Source of the DNA: Candidatus Obscuribacterales bacterium
GTDB lineage: Bacteria; Cyanobacteriota; Vampirovibrionia; Obscuribacterales; Obscuribacteraceae
Direction of reading: 5' to 3'
Assembly: GCA_019750335.1 (NCBI GenBank)
Contig: JAIEOQ010000006.1
Coordinates: forward strand, 62,001-126,000
DNA: 64,000 bases
Shown here: piece by piece, positions 51,482 to 59,312 of the stretch
Position numbering within the stretch: position 1 is the stretch's first letter
Layout of the letters: the number at the start of each line of letters is the position of its first letter
Notes under the pieces: generated by a model
Database searches by the model: none
Told to the model about the DNA's origin: nothing
What the model saw: the letters and a program-made list of their open reading frames with translations, nothing else
Position numbers and translations under genes: made by a program

Positions 51482-51541
51482 GGCTCTCCGGTTAATGCAG
51501 AGTTGCTTTGCACAGCCTGAGAGCCCCCCCCCCTTTTTTTT
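51482..51541. other. second hairpin running into a C10-T8 tract
   Basis: GGCTCTC (51482-51488) pairs with GAGAGCC (51519-51525). Its 3' arm merges into ten C, then eight T residues. A homopolymer junction like this is unusual and error-prone in assembly. Confidence 0.5.
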
Positions 51542-51552
51542 GTGTTTGTTGT

Positions 51553-51571
51553 ATACCATAAGAAATAGTAT
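51553..51571. repeat. 19-bp AT-rich dyad, copy 5
   Basis: ATACCAT-AAGAA-ATAGTAT, six of seven arm positions paired with a 5-nt spacer, 12 nt after the C10-T8 tract. Confidence 0.6.
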
Positions 51572-51629
51572 TAACCAGAGAACAATCGATAAGTAGTCTA
51601 AGTTCAGTGACCGCCCTTTCAATAATGGA

Positions 51630-51806
51630 CCTAGGTGTCGAGGAAGAAATCCTGTCATTGCAAACTTTACATTTACAATCAGATTTAGCAGGGGGGCGCG
51701 TTTTCGCTTAGATTAGAATTTCAGTTTGACAGTAAATCTGCCTCGGCACCGAGGGCCGTTTCCAAACTGCCTAGGTGCCGATGACAAAATTGTGTCCATT
51801 GAAATA
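51630..51806. repeat. CCTAGGTGYCGA repeats in both orientations
   Basis: CCTAGGTGTCGA at 51630 and CCTAGGTGCCGA at 51770 share about 25 further bases with gaps (AAAT..GTC.ATTG.AA). TCGGCACCGAGG (51743-51754) is an inverted partner that could form a 12-bp stem with the second copy; CCTCGGcaCCGAGG (51741-51754) is itself a palindrome. Function unknown. Confidence 0.45.
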
Positions 51807-51959
51807 TTCGCCCAGATGTCAGAATGGTGATAAATAGAGGACTTCAGCATTAAATTGATTATTAAGAATGACCATAAATTGTCATCCGTACCTAGGGACG
51901 CCGCAGGAGTTCCACATACTCTACGTTGCATTGAGCGGATAATCATATTTATTTTACAC

Positions 51960-51978
51960 CTGCTATGAAATATAGTTG
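51960..51978. repeat. 19-bp AT-rich dyad, copy 6
   Basis: CTGCTAT-GAAAT-ATAGTTG, five of seven arm positions paired with a 5-nt spacer, in the same gene-free region as copy 5. Confidence 0.4.
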
Positions 51979-52073
51979 TAATAATGAAACGATGAAACTT
52001 GCTTGTTAGGCATAGCGCTTAATGGTCAATCAAAGCAGCCGATCGCGTGCCGCGGACCGTTGCATTGACTAGA

Positions 52074-53267
52074 CTAGTTATTTAAGAGTGCAAGAGCGCT
52101 GTCGGCGAGAATGGCACTGCCGATCGGCAATGCGTCTTCATTGATATCGAAATCGGCTGTGTGAATGGCTTTTGGTTGTCCTTCAATACCGACACCAAGT
52201 ACAAAGTAGCAGGAAGGAACGCTAGCCGTATAAAAACTAAAATCGTCAGCACCCAGCTGTACTGGCAGATCTATCACATTGCTATCGCCAAGAAGTCTGC
52301 TTGCTGAAAGACGAACAGTTTCGCTTATTTGCGGGTTGTTCTCTAAAGCTGGCGTGTCATGCTGATATTTGAGCTTAAATGAACCGCCTAAAGTTTGAGC
52401 AATCTGGCAAGATTTAGTAATTTCAGCTTCAAAAAAGGAGCTGAGAGACTTGTTGAAATAACGCACTGTTCCGGTTAAATCAACTTCGCCGGATACAATG
52501 TTCGACCGGTAAGTGTTGCTGCGAATGCCGCCGATGGTTAGAACTGCTGGTTCGACAGCAGCTTTACGGCGTGAGATTACTGTTTGCAATGATTGCACTA
52601 CATGAGAAGCGAGCACGACGGCGTCTACTGTGTTCTCGGGAAAAGCGCCGTGACCGCCTTTTCCTAAGATGGTTATTTCGAAAGAATCACAAGCGGCAAG
52701 AAAAACCCCGGAGCGAATACCGACAATACCGCATGGTATGCCGGGAAAAACATGCAAAGCAATCAGGGCGGAAAGCTCTTTTGTAGCGCCTGAATCCATC
52801 ATCATCACAGCGCCTGATTTGCCTTCGTCGTTTACTGTTTCTTCGGCTGGTTGAAAAAGAAAACGTACTCGGCCCTTGAGCAAGCCTTTCTTTACCGCAT
52901 CAGCGATTAGTGTGGCTGCCCCTAAAGCGCAAGTAATGTGTGCGTCATGACCGCAAGCATGCATGACACCTTTATTGTTTGAACAATATTCGTTTTGATT
53001 CTCTTCTTCGATCGGCAAAGCGTCCATATCAGCGCGAATGCCAACAGTTTTTTCTCCTTCACCGATTTCAGCGATTAAACCGGTGCCGGCAAAAGATTCG
53101 CTGGTTTTGTAACCAAGCTCTTTAAGAATGGAAGCGACATATGCAGCTGTTTTTGTTTCTTCGAAACTAAGCTCGGGATGACGGTGTATGTGTCGGCGAA
53201 TCTCAATCAATCGTGCTTTAAGTGATTGAGCTTGAACAAGCAGATTATCGGCTGAGGCTGTTGTCAT
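52074..53267 (-). CDS. M20-family amidohydrolase (peptidase/aminoacylase type)
   Basis: 397 residues, typical for M20D amidohydrolases. Metal motif GIRADMDALP (about 74-83) and HACGHDAH (about 105-112) are clear, followed by FQPAEETVNDEGKSGAVMMMDSG, the catalytic-Glu segment, and then the dimerisation domain. Family members cleave N-acyl amino acids, hippurate or amides; the substrate is unknown. The ATG overlaps the stop of the small coiled-coil gene by 4 bases, so translation is coupled. No clear terminator follows the stop. Confidence 0.88.
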   Translation of the reverse strand: MTTASADNLLVQAQSLKARLIEIRRHIHRHPELSFEETKTAAYVASILKELGYKTSESFAGTGLIAEIGEGEKTVGIRADMDALPIEEENQNEYCSNNKGVMHACGHDAHITCALGAATLIADAVKKGLLKGRVRFLFQPAEETVNDEGKSGAVMMMDSGATKELSALIALHVFPGIPCGIVGIRSGVFLAACDSFEITILGKGGHGAFPENTVDAVVLASHVVQSLQTVISRRKAAVEPAVLTIGGIRSNTYRSNIVSGEVDLTGTVRYFNKSLSSFFEAEITKSCQIAQTLGGSFKLKYQHDTPALENNPQISETVRLSASRLLGDSNVIDLPVQLGADDFSFYTASVPSCYFVLGVGIEGQPKAIHTADFDINEDALPIGSAILADSALALLNN

Positions 53268-53470
53268 TCTTCGTCATGCCTGTCAATGCCGACAGTTTGC
53301 AAAATATCTCTTTCTTTTTTGAGTTTTTTTATCTGTTGCAAATCAGAAAGAATCTGCAGTTCGATCATTTTAGATTCTTCTTTTGCGGCTTGCAGTTTGG
53401 TTTGAACGTCGAGATAAGCCAGTGCTTTTTTCTTGCGCTCAATTAGCTTTTTGCTTTTGTTTTTACTCAT
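53264..53470 (-). CDS. small coiled-coil protein
   Basis: 68 residues, very Lys/Glu-rich, with a continuous helix and leucines at heptad-like spacing (IERKKKALAYLDVQTKLQAAKEESKMIELQILSDLQQIKKLKKERD). No membrane segment. Its stop overlaps the start of the M20 gene (ATGA), an arrangement that usually marks translational coupling. The ribosome site is weak. The function is unknown; it may only set translation of the downstream enzyme. Confidence 0.6.
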   Translation of the reverse strand: MSKNKSKKLIERKKKALAYLDVQTKLQAAKEESKMIELQILSDLQQIKKLKKERDILQTVGIDRHDEE

Positions 53471-53526
53471 GGCGCCATTTTAATTGCTAGTTTGGCTGCC
53501 AACAAGATCTTGTCTTTAATTTCTTT

Positions 53527-53545
53527 ATACTATAACAAATGGTAA
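53527..53545. repeat. 19-bp AT-rich dyad, copy 7
   Basis: ATACTAT-AACAA-ATGGTAA, five of seven arm positions paired with a 5-nt spacer, 9 nt from the terminator of the next gene. Confidence 0.5.
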
Positions 53546-53553
53546 TTTTCAGG

Positions 53554-53600
53554 CAAGAAAACACCGCTTGTTAGCCCTTGTGTAGAGCGGTGTTCTCTTG
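53554..53600 (-). terminator. intrinsic terminator
   Basis: Stem CAAGA-AACACCGCT / AGCGGTGTT-TCTTG with a 17-nt loop, 9 nt after the stop codon of the next minus-strand gene. Confidence 0.75.
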
Positions 53601-53608
53601 TTTTGCTC

Positions 53609-54340
53609 TTATGCGACATCTTCCGGCGTAAGAATAATCGGTGCTTTATCGTTCTCTTTGAGAGCGACGGCGACGTTGTTTTCCAGAGCGATGCTTACGG
53701 GTAAATTGCCCATAAGGAAAGCCTTCACTTCGTCGGTGGTGTCGCTGGCGCCAGACAGGACGAAATGTCGGGGCGGCAAGGAGATAAGCAGTTGCGGAGT
53801 CTTGCCGCCGGTTTGTTGGCGTTCAATGCGCACCACTAAGGGTTGCGTATTGTTGCCGCAGCGAATGTGCAGCTCGGCAGAATTTTGATTGCCGCTGGTT
53901 ACGGCGTCGACAGCTTGGGTGACTGCTGTTTCCATATAAGCGCGCCGCGCGTCGCTCATGGTGTGCAACTTACCCTCCCTTGAATTGCCGGCAAATGCAG
54001 GCAAATAAGTGGAGTTGTCGGCGGAGGTCGGTACGATCTGGACTTCCACGGGGTCGTGACTCATGACCGTTTGCAAGCGCGGTAAAATGACTTGATCGAT
54101 TAGCTTGGTCATATCAGTGCCGCGCTGTGTTTCGAGAGCACCGCGGATGCAGCAAGTGCCGCTAATCGAGACTTCAAACACCTGGCCGTTAGCCGGACGG
54201 CTGACTCCAACATCAATCAAGTATGGGCGCGGAGTGGTGCCTCTAATTGAAAGTACGGCGCTGATTGCTTTGCCGTCTACCACCGATTCAGCCGTCTTTT
54301 CCATAGCTTCTTTCAAGAACGTCCAGGGATTGTGCGACAT
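53609..54340 (-). CDS. conserved hypothetical cytoplasmic protein
   Basis: 243 residues, soluble, no signal peptide or recognised motif. Mixed alpha/beta; the N-terminus is helical (MSHNPWTFLKEAMEKTAESVVDG), followed by strands such as YLIDVGVSRPANGQVFEVSISGTCCIRGALETQRG. A second unit (AELHIRCGNNTQPLVVRIERQQTGGKTPQLLISLPPRHFV) resembles the first, so two similar halves are possible. GAGG lies 5 nt before the ATG. The function is unknown. Confidence 0.65.
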   Translation of the reverse strand: MSHNPWTFLKEAMEKTAESVVDGKAISAVLSIRGTTPRPYLIDVGVSRPANGQVFEVSISGTCCIRGALETQRGTDMTKLIDQVILPRLQTVMSHDPVEVQIVPTSADNSTYLPAFAGNSREGKLHTMSDARRAYMETAVTQAVDAVTSGNQNSAELHIRCGNNTQPLVVRIERQQTGGKTPQLLISLPPRHFVLSGASDTTDEVKAFLMGNLPVSIALENNVAVALKENDKAPIILTPEDVA

Positions 54341-54772
54341 AGAGCCTCGTTTTTTGTTGGTTTTAGTAGTGGTAAATCGAGAAAGCTGTGTTAGTGAGGT
54401 ACCTAGTGATGTCGGTTATTTATGAGATGCCTAAAACTTAGCTTTACCGCCTGTCGCTGCTCAACGATTTGTGTGGGCTTGTTCATGAAGAAACTTAGAG
54501 CGGTGTAGACCCTGTGGGACAAAAACCCCCACGTGTTGGGATTTTTGTGTTGTGCTAGCTAAAACGAAACAAAATCATTAGCTAAACCGAGAGCAAATTT
54601 TCGCGTTGTCAGGGTGGCGCGGATTGCGCTAGTGGTTGCTGTAAAGGTAGTTGTCGGTGGTTTCTTTGCCTAAAAAAGAAGTATTTACCGCCAATAAATA
54701 ACGGCGACGGTTGTCAGTAAAGCGTAGTTTTTACGTTGTTAGCTTTGCTACTCTATATAGTGTATTTTTGGA
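54341..54772. other. gene-free spacer with two hairpins
   Basis: About 430 bases with no credible gene. One hairpin (54519-54548, ACAAAAA-CCCCA / TGGG-TTTTTGT with a CGTG loop) lies here, followed by an AT-rich ACTCTATATAGT at 54750 beside the terminator below. Promoter of the preceding gene expected on the minus strand. Confidence 0.45.
54519..54548. terminator. terminator-like hairpin
   Basis: ACAAAAAcCCCCA / TtGGGaTTTTTGT with loop CGTG and A/T flanks. It lies about 180 nt upstream of a minus-strand start codon, so it may end a leader or a small RNA. Confidence 0.5.
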
Positions 54773-54811
54773 AAAACAAAGCAATACGAGAGCCACGTAT
54801 TGCTTTGTTTT
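54773..54811 (-). terminator. intrinsic terminator of the small membrane gene pair
   Basis: Perfect 16-bp stem AAAACAAAGCAATACG / CGTATTGCTTTGTTTT with a 7-nt loop, 8 nt past the stop codon. Confidence 0.85.
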
Positions 54812-54818
54812 GAGCTGG

Positions 54819-55130
54819 CTAACTTCTGTGCTCAGGCGCTTGAACATTCTCGTGATCTGGCCAGATACTTCCGAACATAGTGGTGAGAAAAACGGCTGTG
54901 ATCCAAAACGAACAGCAGATAGCCAAAGTATTTTGCAGAGCAACAGAACCTGCTGTGCAAAATACTCCCAGTGTCACCAGGCAAAACTGTACTAGGTGTC
55001 CGTTCGTTGATGTTGCCAACCAGTGAGACCGGCAATGAGCTCTTTTGGCGATAATCATGCCGGAATAGATTCCGGCGAAAATGCTTGCAACAGAGAAAAA
55101 GATCAGCGCAGATTCTGGCGAGGAAACCAT
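54819..55130 (-). CDS. small membrane protein
   Basis: 103 residues with hydrophobic segments at about 6-27, 45-62 and 65-88, probably three helices. AAAAGAG lies just upstream of the ATG. Cys is frequent. No family recognised. It is 34 nt from a second small membrane gene on the same strand and ends at a strong terminator, so they likely form a two-gene transcript. Confidence 0.55.
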   Translation of the reverse strand: MVSSPESALIFFSVASIFAGIYSGMIIAKRAHCRSHWLATSTNGHLVQFCLVTLGVFCTAGSVALQNTLAICCSFWITAVFLTTMFGSIWPDHENVQAPEHRS

Positions 55131-55163
55131 GAAAACTCTTTTCTAGCTTTTCAAGGAAAGCGC

Positions 55164-55469
55164 TTACATTAAGGGTCTTCGATCATTCGGCCTCTCATCG
55201 ATTACCGGACAGATGTCGGCAAACATCAGGGCACATACGAAGGAGAACAAGCACATAAACAGGAAGACAACTGCTTGCATCTGCAGAATTATAAAAGCGA
55301 TCATGAGCACTAGAATCAACACCAACTGTGCAGGCAATAGAAACCATTTGCCAGCAGAGTTAAAGAGTGGGGCGCCAATCGCTTTACGACAGAAGAAGCC
55401 GAGGATGCCGGAACCAAAAAGTCCAAGCGCAATGAGTACAAAGTACAAAGCGAACATTTCGCGTTGCAT
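55164..55469 (-). CDS. small membrane protein
   Basis: 101 residues. Three hydrophobic segments (FALYFVLIALGLFGSGILGFFC; LPAQLVLILVLMIAFIILQM; AVVFLFMCLFSFVCALMFA). The end is polar (DICPVIDERPNDRRPLM). Either the first ATG or the one four codons on could be the start; no strong ribosome site. It shares its transcript with the adjacent small membrane gene. No family recognised. Confidence 0.55.
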   Translation of the reverse strand: MQREMFALYFVLIALGLFGSGILGFFCRKAIGAPLFNSAGKWFLLPAQLVLILVLMIAFIILQMQAVVFLFMCLFSFVCALMFADICPVIDERPNDRRPLM

Positions 55470-55496
55470 AGAGAATTGCTTTCAAAAAGGGAGGTG

Positions 55497-56468
55497 TTAA
55501 CTATCTGTTCGCAATTTCGGTTTTGTCTTTTCGCCTTTAGGCAGCGCTTCGCCGTTGGTGTTTTGCCAGGGAAAAACGCGCAAAGAAGGATCCGAACTTT
55601 CGTCGAAAGCGACGAGATTCAACTCTTCGATGTCGCGAGGAACCATCGTCCAATCGTAGGCGAATAACGGGTTGTGAGCGTTACCCAAGCGATCGAAAAT
55701 GCGTACTTCGAAAGAGACACGCACAAAAGTACGGAAGGCGTCATAAGTAGCTTCGGTGCCGCGGTGGACCGAGAAGCAATCCATGAGCGTCAGTTCGTAA
55801 GGGGCGGGATAGCGAGCGTAAGCGCTGTTGGTGACCGCAACCTGGCGATTCATCTCCCAGAAGAAATTGTGCTTGCGTTCGTCCAGTTGATCGAAATCAA
55901 AAGGCTGGACGTAATAAGCGGTCGGGAAGACGTTCGACACAGTGTACGTGTGATTGCAGCGTACCTTCGGATTCCAGCGCGCGCCTTGGAAGCCATCCAC
56001 ATGGCACGGCGCTTCACGCTGCAGAGAACCGCCTTTGACGTGGCCGGCGTCAACGGTCAAGTAACAGTAATACTCGTCGTAGCATTTTCTGTTGACCGTA
56101 GCCTCGTAGTCGAAAATCCGCTTAAGCAGCGGGAGGCAAGGACCGAAGGCGTGAGGCACTCGCACGTTGGAACCGGGAAACTTAATCGGCAAGTCGAGAG
56201 TACGCGGCATGCCGCAAGGCTTGGACAAGCAGCTGTGCATCTCCGACGGGAGCACTCCGAGCGAAACCGGAAAACGCGGAATCTTGAAATTCTGCAAGTC
56301 CCAGACAGCGTTCAGATTCTCGATAATCGGATCCTTGTCCGGAACGGCAATCTTGTTGCGTTCCGGACGAGGCGAAAAGATATAGGGTTCTTCAGGAGAA
56401 AAAACCGGCAAGGTAAAATGCTTGCCCCGATATTCGGCAGTCACCATTGTGCTGCTTTGTGTTTTCAT
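55497..56468 (-). CDS. predicted Fe(II)/2-oxoglutarate-type oxygenase-like protein
   Basis: 323 residues, soluble, strongly C-ending codons. A short segment CHVDGFQGARW (HxD, about residue 157) and, about 100 residues later, VHRGTEATYDAFRTFVRVSFEVRIFDRLGN give the H-x-D...H plus Arg layout of cupin-like dioxygenases. The end YDWTMVPRDIEELNLVAF is conserved in relatives I recall. This assignment is from the pattern only, not from a full family match. The reaction is unknown. AAAGGA precedes the ATG. It is 27 nt upstream of the small membrane gene pair. Confidence 0.5.
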   Translation of the reverse strand: MKTQSSTMVTAEYRGKHFTLPVFSPEEPYIFSPRPERNKIAVPDKDPIIENLNAVWDLQNFKIPRFPVSLGVLPSEMHSCLSKPCGMPRTLDLPIKFPGSNVRVPHAFGPCLPLLKRIFDYEATVNRKCYDEYYCYLTVDAGHVKGGSLQREAPCHVDGFQGARWNPKVRCNHTYTVSNVFPTAYYVQPFDFDQLDERKHNFFWEMNRQVAVTNSAYARYPAPYELTLMDCFSVHRGTEATYDAFRTFVRVSFEVRIFDRLGNAHNPLFAYDWTMVPRDIEELNLVAFDESSDPSLRVFPWQNTNGEALPKGEKTKPKLRTDS

Positions 56469-56514
56469 GTTTTTATCCTTTGCCCTAGGTTGGTTCGGAC
56501 GTGTTCAGTTTGGC

Positions 56515-57051
56515 TTAGGGAACAGCTTTGATCCGCATCACCACCGTGGCGTAGCGAATTTTCGGATTTTGCTCCAGCTTTTTAACCAGAGCCGCATCAA
56601 GAACAGTTCCTTTGCTCAAGCGCACAGTGAGAAATTCACCGCGAGCGTAGTCCTCCACCAGTTCAACTCCCAAAGCGGCCAGCTCAGCTTTGGTCAGAGG
56701 ATTGTTTTTGTTGTAACTCAGTGTGAGGTGCAGAATCTTGTCCCAAGTTTGCGGCAAGCTGGTGTTTACCGAGCGAACAATCTTGCTCTGTTTCAGCGCT
56801 TGCTCTTTGCTGGTCGGAACCGAAACAAGCAGGCTGCCGCTATTGTCGACACCCTTGAGAATGCCGTCGCACTCCAGCGCCAGGCGCAAGGTGTTGGAGA
56901 GATTGCCTTGACCGCGAGCGCCCGATACTTCAACCAAAAAGACTGTTTCCGTTATGGTTGCCTGAGCTTGGGTGGCAGAGATGAAGCCGGTGCTCAAGCC
57001 GGCAACCAGCAGGATGGCGGCGATTAAGCGAGATGTTTTGATGTGGAACAT
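56515..57051 (-). CDS. secreted hypothetical protein
   Basis: 178 residues with a clear signal peptide (about 1-30, ending TQA). The mature part has two similar sections, each beta-alpha: ECDGILKGVDNSGSLLVSVP and LGVELVEDYARGEFLTVRLSKGTVLD. The latter recalls inhibitor/propeptide or fervidolysin-type small domains. No catalytic motif. AGAG lies just before the ATG. It is 46 nt upstream of the oxygenase-like gene on the same strand. Confidence 0.6.
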   Translation of the reverse strand: MFHIKTSRLIAAILLVAGLSTGFISATQAQATITETVFLVEVSGARGQGNLSNTLRLALECDGILKGVDNSGSLLVSVPTSKEQALKQSKIVRSVNTSLPQTWDKILHLTLSYNKNNPLTKAELAALGVELVEDYARGEFLTVRLSKGTVLDAALVKKLEQNPKIRYATVVMRIKAVP

Positions 57052-57099
57052 GTGACTCTCTGAAAAATTATTGCTTTGGCGTAGCGCGCGACACGAAAA

Positions 57100-58053
57100 T
57101 CAGTGACAAAGATCAAGCAGATGTACGTTGGCAAGACCGGTTTCTCCGGAAGACTCCGGCTGCTTTCCGCTGTTTACGGATTGAGCGAAATCGGCAAGTT
57201 CGCCAACGTAAGGATTTTTTGTTTCAAAAGACAGCGGTTCACCGTTGACGATAATCTCGCCGGCGCCACGCGGTCCGAGCGTGTTTGTGCAGACGATTGA
57301 ACCGTTCTGGCAATGAATTTCCAACTTGCGCGGCAAGCGTTCTTTCACCGAACAAAAAACTTCAGCTTTTGCTCCGCAAGTGAAAGAAAGATCGAGACGA
57401 GCTGATTCGTCATGACCGCCGGCGGCGTGGGTCAGATTTGCTTTGAGTTCGCTTACCTTGCTGCCAGCAAGCCACAAGCAAAGGTCGATGCAGTGAGTAC
57501 CTGTGGCAGCCAGGCTCCACCAGCGTCCTGTTGCTTCAGTTGCGCGCCAGTCATGCTCTTTGGCTGCGTAAGTCCATTGCACAGACAAGCTTTGCAATGG
57601 ACCAAGTTTCTTTTCCAAAAGCAGCTGTTTGACCAGGCGATGCCCTTGGTGCCAGCGCAAATGGTAACCGACAGCCAGAGCAAGCTTTTGCTGGCGACAG
57701 AAATCAACCAATTTGGCTGCATCTTCAACACTAGTTGCCAGCGGCTTTTCTACGAACAAATGCTTGCCGGCTTCAGCTGCGGCTAGAGCTTGTTCGGCGT
57801 GGAGACGATCCGGGGAGGCGATGATTACCGCATCAAGCTCTTTGTCGTCTAGAAACGAAGCTAAGCTTGTATGAACCGCCTGTGATGAGGCCGCTTCATG
57901 CTTGCTGGCGAAGAGCTGACCGCGTTCTTGATTGCGGCTGAGAACGCTCCAAAATTGAGCACCGGCTACTTGTTTTAAGGCCGGCAGCAAATAATCATCG
58001 GCTATTTGTGCTGTGCCGATGAGACCGATGCGTAGAAGTTTGCTGTTCGACAT
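57100..58053 (-). CDS. Gfo/Idh/MocA-family oxidoreductase
   Basis: 317 residues. The Rossmann start IGLIGTAQIADDYLLPAL and the EKPLATS motif (about 103-109) are diagnostic; the catalytic region has VGYHLRWHQGHR and later THCIDLCLWL. Family members reduce or oxidise sugars, inositols or biliverdin using NAD(P). The glycine motif reads GTAQIA rather than GxGxxA, a modest variation. The substrate is unknown. GAGG lies 6 nt upstream. It follows the small lipoprotein gene by 13 nt. Confidence 0.85.
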   Translation of the reverse strand: MSNSKLLRIGLIGTAQIADDYLLPALKQVAGAQFWSVLSRNQERGQLFASKHEAASSQAVHTSLASFLDDKELDAVIIASPDRLHAEQALAAAEAGKHLFVEKPLATSVEDAAKLVDFCRQQKLALAVGYHLRWHQGHRLVKQLLLEKKLGPLQSLSVQWTYAAKEHDWRATEATGRWWSLAATGTHCIDLCLWLAGSKVSELKANLTHAAGGHDESARLDLSFTCGAKAEVFCSVKERLPRKLEIHCQNGSIVCTNTLGPRGAGEIIVNGEPLSFETKNPYVGELADFAQSVNSGKQPESSGETGLANVHLLDLCH

Positions 58054-58066
58054 TTGCTACCTCGGA

Positions 58067-58543
58067 TTATTTGGGACTTGGGGCAGCTTCCGCTTTCTTT
58101 TCTTGCCAGACTTTGCTGCAGCCTTCAACGCTTATAAGCTCGGCGTCCGGTTGGGCATAAACATCGATGCAGGTGAAAGCCTTGATCTTGCTTTGATTGC
58201 GAGCCTTGACGTTTGAGCAGTTGTAAGCTTCGAGAATGACGCCTTCATCGGCAATTACGCCGGTAGCGTTATAAACGCGAAAGGTGACGCCTTTGCCTGA
58301 TACTTTTAAGCAAGGATTACTTCTGCTGTTGTTATGGCAGTTGACTGTGACAATACCATCTTCGTCAGTCTGAACGCTGACGTTGCTGTCGAAAAAGACG
58401 GTCCATTCACCCTTCTTGCCGACTTGATTCGAATAACTGTAATCGCTAATCGATTGCGGTTTGGAAAGAGATTTTCCTTCGGAGCAACCGAGGGTGGAAC
58501 AAATCAGAAAGGCGAGAAGCAATAAAGCGGAAAAGCCGCGCAT
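58067..58543 (-). CDS. small lipoprotein with beta-helix-like repeats
   Basis: 158 residues; lipobox STLGC ends the signal peptide (about 1-19). The mature part has short, regularly spaced strands, each ending in a small residue and Asn/Cys (VSVQTDEDGIVTVNC, VTFRVYNATGVIADEGVILEAYNCSNVKA, SKIKAFTCIDVYAQPDAELISVEGC), which suits a short right-handed beta-helix. Conserved Cys at strand ends could form disulfides. GGAG lies 6 nt before the ATG. Outer- or inner-membrane anchored; the role is unknown. Confidence 0.65.
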   Translation of the reverse strand: MRGFSALLLLAFLICSTLGCSEGKSLSKPQSISDYSYSNQVGKKGEWTVFFDSNVSVQTDEDGIVTVNCHNNSRSNPCLKVSGKGVTFRVYNATGVIADEGVILEAYNCSNVKARNQSKIKAFTCIDVYAQPDAELISVEGCSKVWQEKKAEAAPSPK

Positions 58544-58822
58544 GTGTATCTCCGTAAACGAGTGAAAGGTACTGCCCTGTGAAAGCAGGGTTAAAGTGCG
58601 GTTTTGCTTATGTAACTGAGTGAATCTGTAGCGAATAAGCCTAGTGCGGCAGTGATGTCCTATTAGATCAAGATTTATATGACAACTGAGTCTAGAAAGA
58701 GAAGCTATCCAGGAACAAGTCTTGCTTTACAAAGAAGATCTCAATTCTTGGCTAAATCAGGCTTTTATAATCTTGATGACATCCGCTGATGGCGTGGTTG
58801 GCGCTAGCGCTTGACAATGTTG

Positions 58823-59290
58823 TTAATCATGATCTTGCGCTGTTTGCTCGCGCCGTTTTTTGAAAAACTCAAGCAAATCATTACGGCAACGCTCTTCAAG
58901 TATGCCTCCGACAATCTCGGGTATAGGCAAGCCGCGCCCTGGTACGAAAAGATTGAAAGCAGAGCCGGCGGCGCCGCAAATTGAGTCATAAGCGCCGAAA
59001 ACCAGACGGCTAACCCGAGCTTGAATAATTGCTTCGGCGCACATTGGGCAAGGTTCTAAGGTGCAATAAAGAGTTGTACCGTTTAAGCGCCAAGAGCCAA
59101 GCTTATTTGCTGCTGCTCGCAAGGCGATGATTTCGGCGTGGGCGGTAGGATCCTTGAGCTCTTCTCTTTGATTATGACTCTGAACTAAAATGTCGGCTCC
59201 GGAAACGATGATTGCGCCGACTGGCACGTCAGCTTTAGCCAAAGCCGCTTCTTTCAAAGCGATTTCCATAAACAAGGCGTCTTGATTCAT
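58823..59290 (-). CDS. tadA: tRNA-specific adenosine deaminase (TadA-like)
   Basis: 155 residues from the ATG at 59290 (GGAA upstream; a TTG two codons earlier is less likely). It has the zinc motif HAE followed by CTLEPCPMCAEAI (PCxxC). The N-terminus DVPVGAIIVSG and later RVSRLVFGAYD, AGSAFNLF are typical of TadA, which converts A34 to inosine in tRNA-Arg(ACG). Guanine deaminases share the fold, but the SRLVFGA...GAAGS region favours TadA. It lies 22 nt downstream of the agmatinase-like gene, same strand. Confidence 0.88.
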   Translation of the reverse strand: MNQDALFMEIALKEAALAKADVPVGAIIVSGADILVQSHNQREELKDPTAHAEIIALRAAANKLGSWRLNGTTLYCTLEPCPMCAEAIIQARVSRLVFGAYDSICGAAGSAFNLFVPGRGLPIPEIVGGILEERCRNDLLEFFKKRREQTAQDHD

Positions 59291-59312
59291 CTGCAATTCC
59301 GCTTGCGTAAGC

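Larger units (their letters stand above)
51406..52073. other. 668-bp gene-free region with structured repeats
   Basis: No credible gene on either strand. Visible elements, left to right: a terminator (51433-51474), a GGCTCTC/GAGAGCC stem ending in C10T8 (51482-51541), two dyad copies (51553 and 51960), copies of CCTAGGTGYCGA at 51630 and 51770, an inverted partner at 51743, and a CCTAGGG remnant near 51891. This is unlike other spacers here. Confidence 0.55.

Noticed and set aside
51630..51900. CRISPR-like array at the CCTAGGTGYCGA repeats
   Set aside because: Only two good direct copies, unequal spacing (140 then about 121 bp) and no cas genes; does not fit an array.
55674..56531. 285-codon frame antisense to the oxygenase-like gene
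   Set aside because: Sense frame has motifs, a ribosome site and neighbours in operon order; the antisense frame has none.
58801..58810. GCGCTAGCGC palindrome as a regulatory site
   Set aside because: A 10-bp GC palindrome can occur by chance; similar CGCTAG words appear inside genes, with no consistent context.
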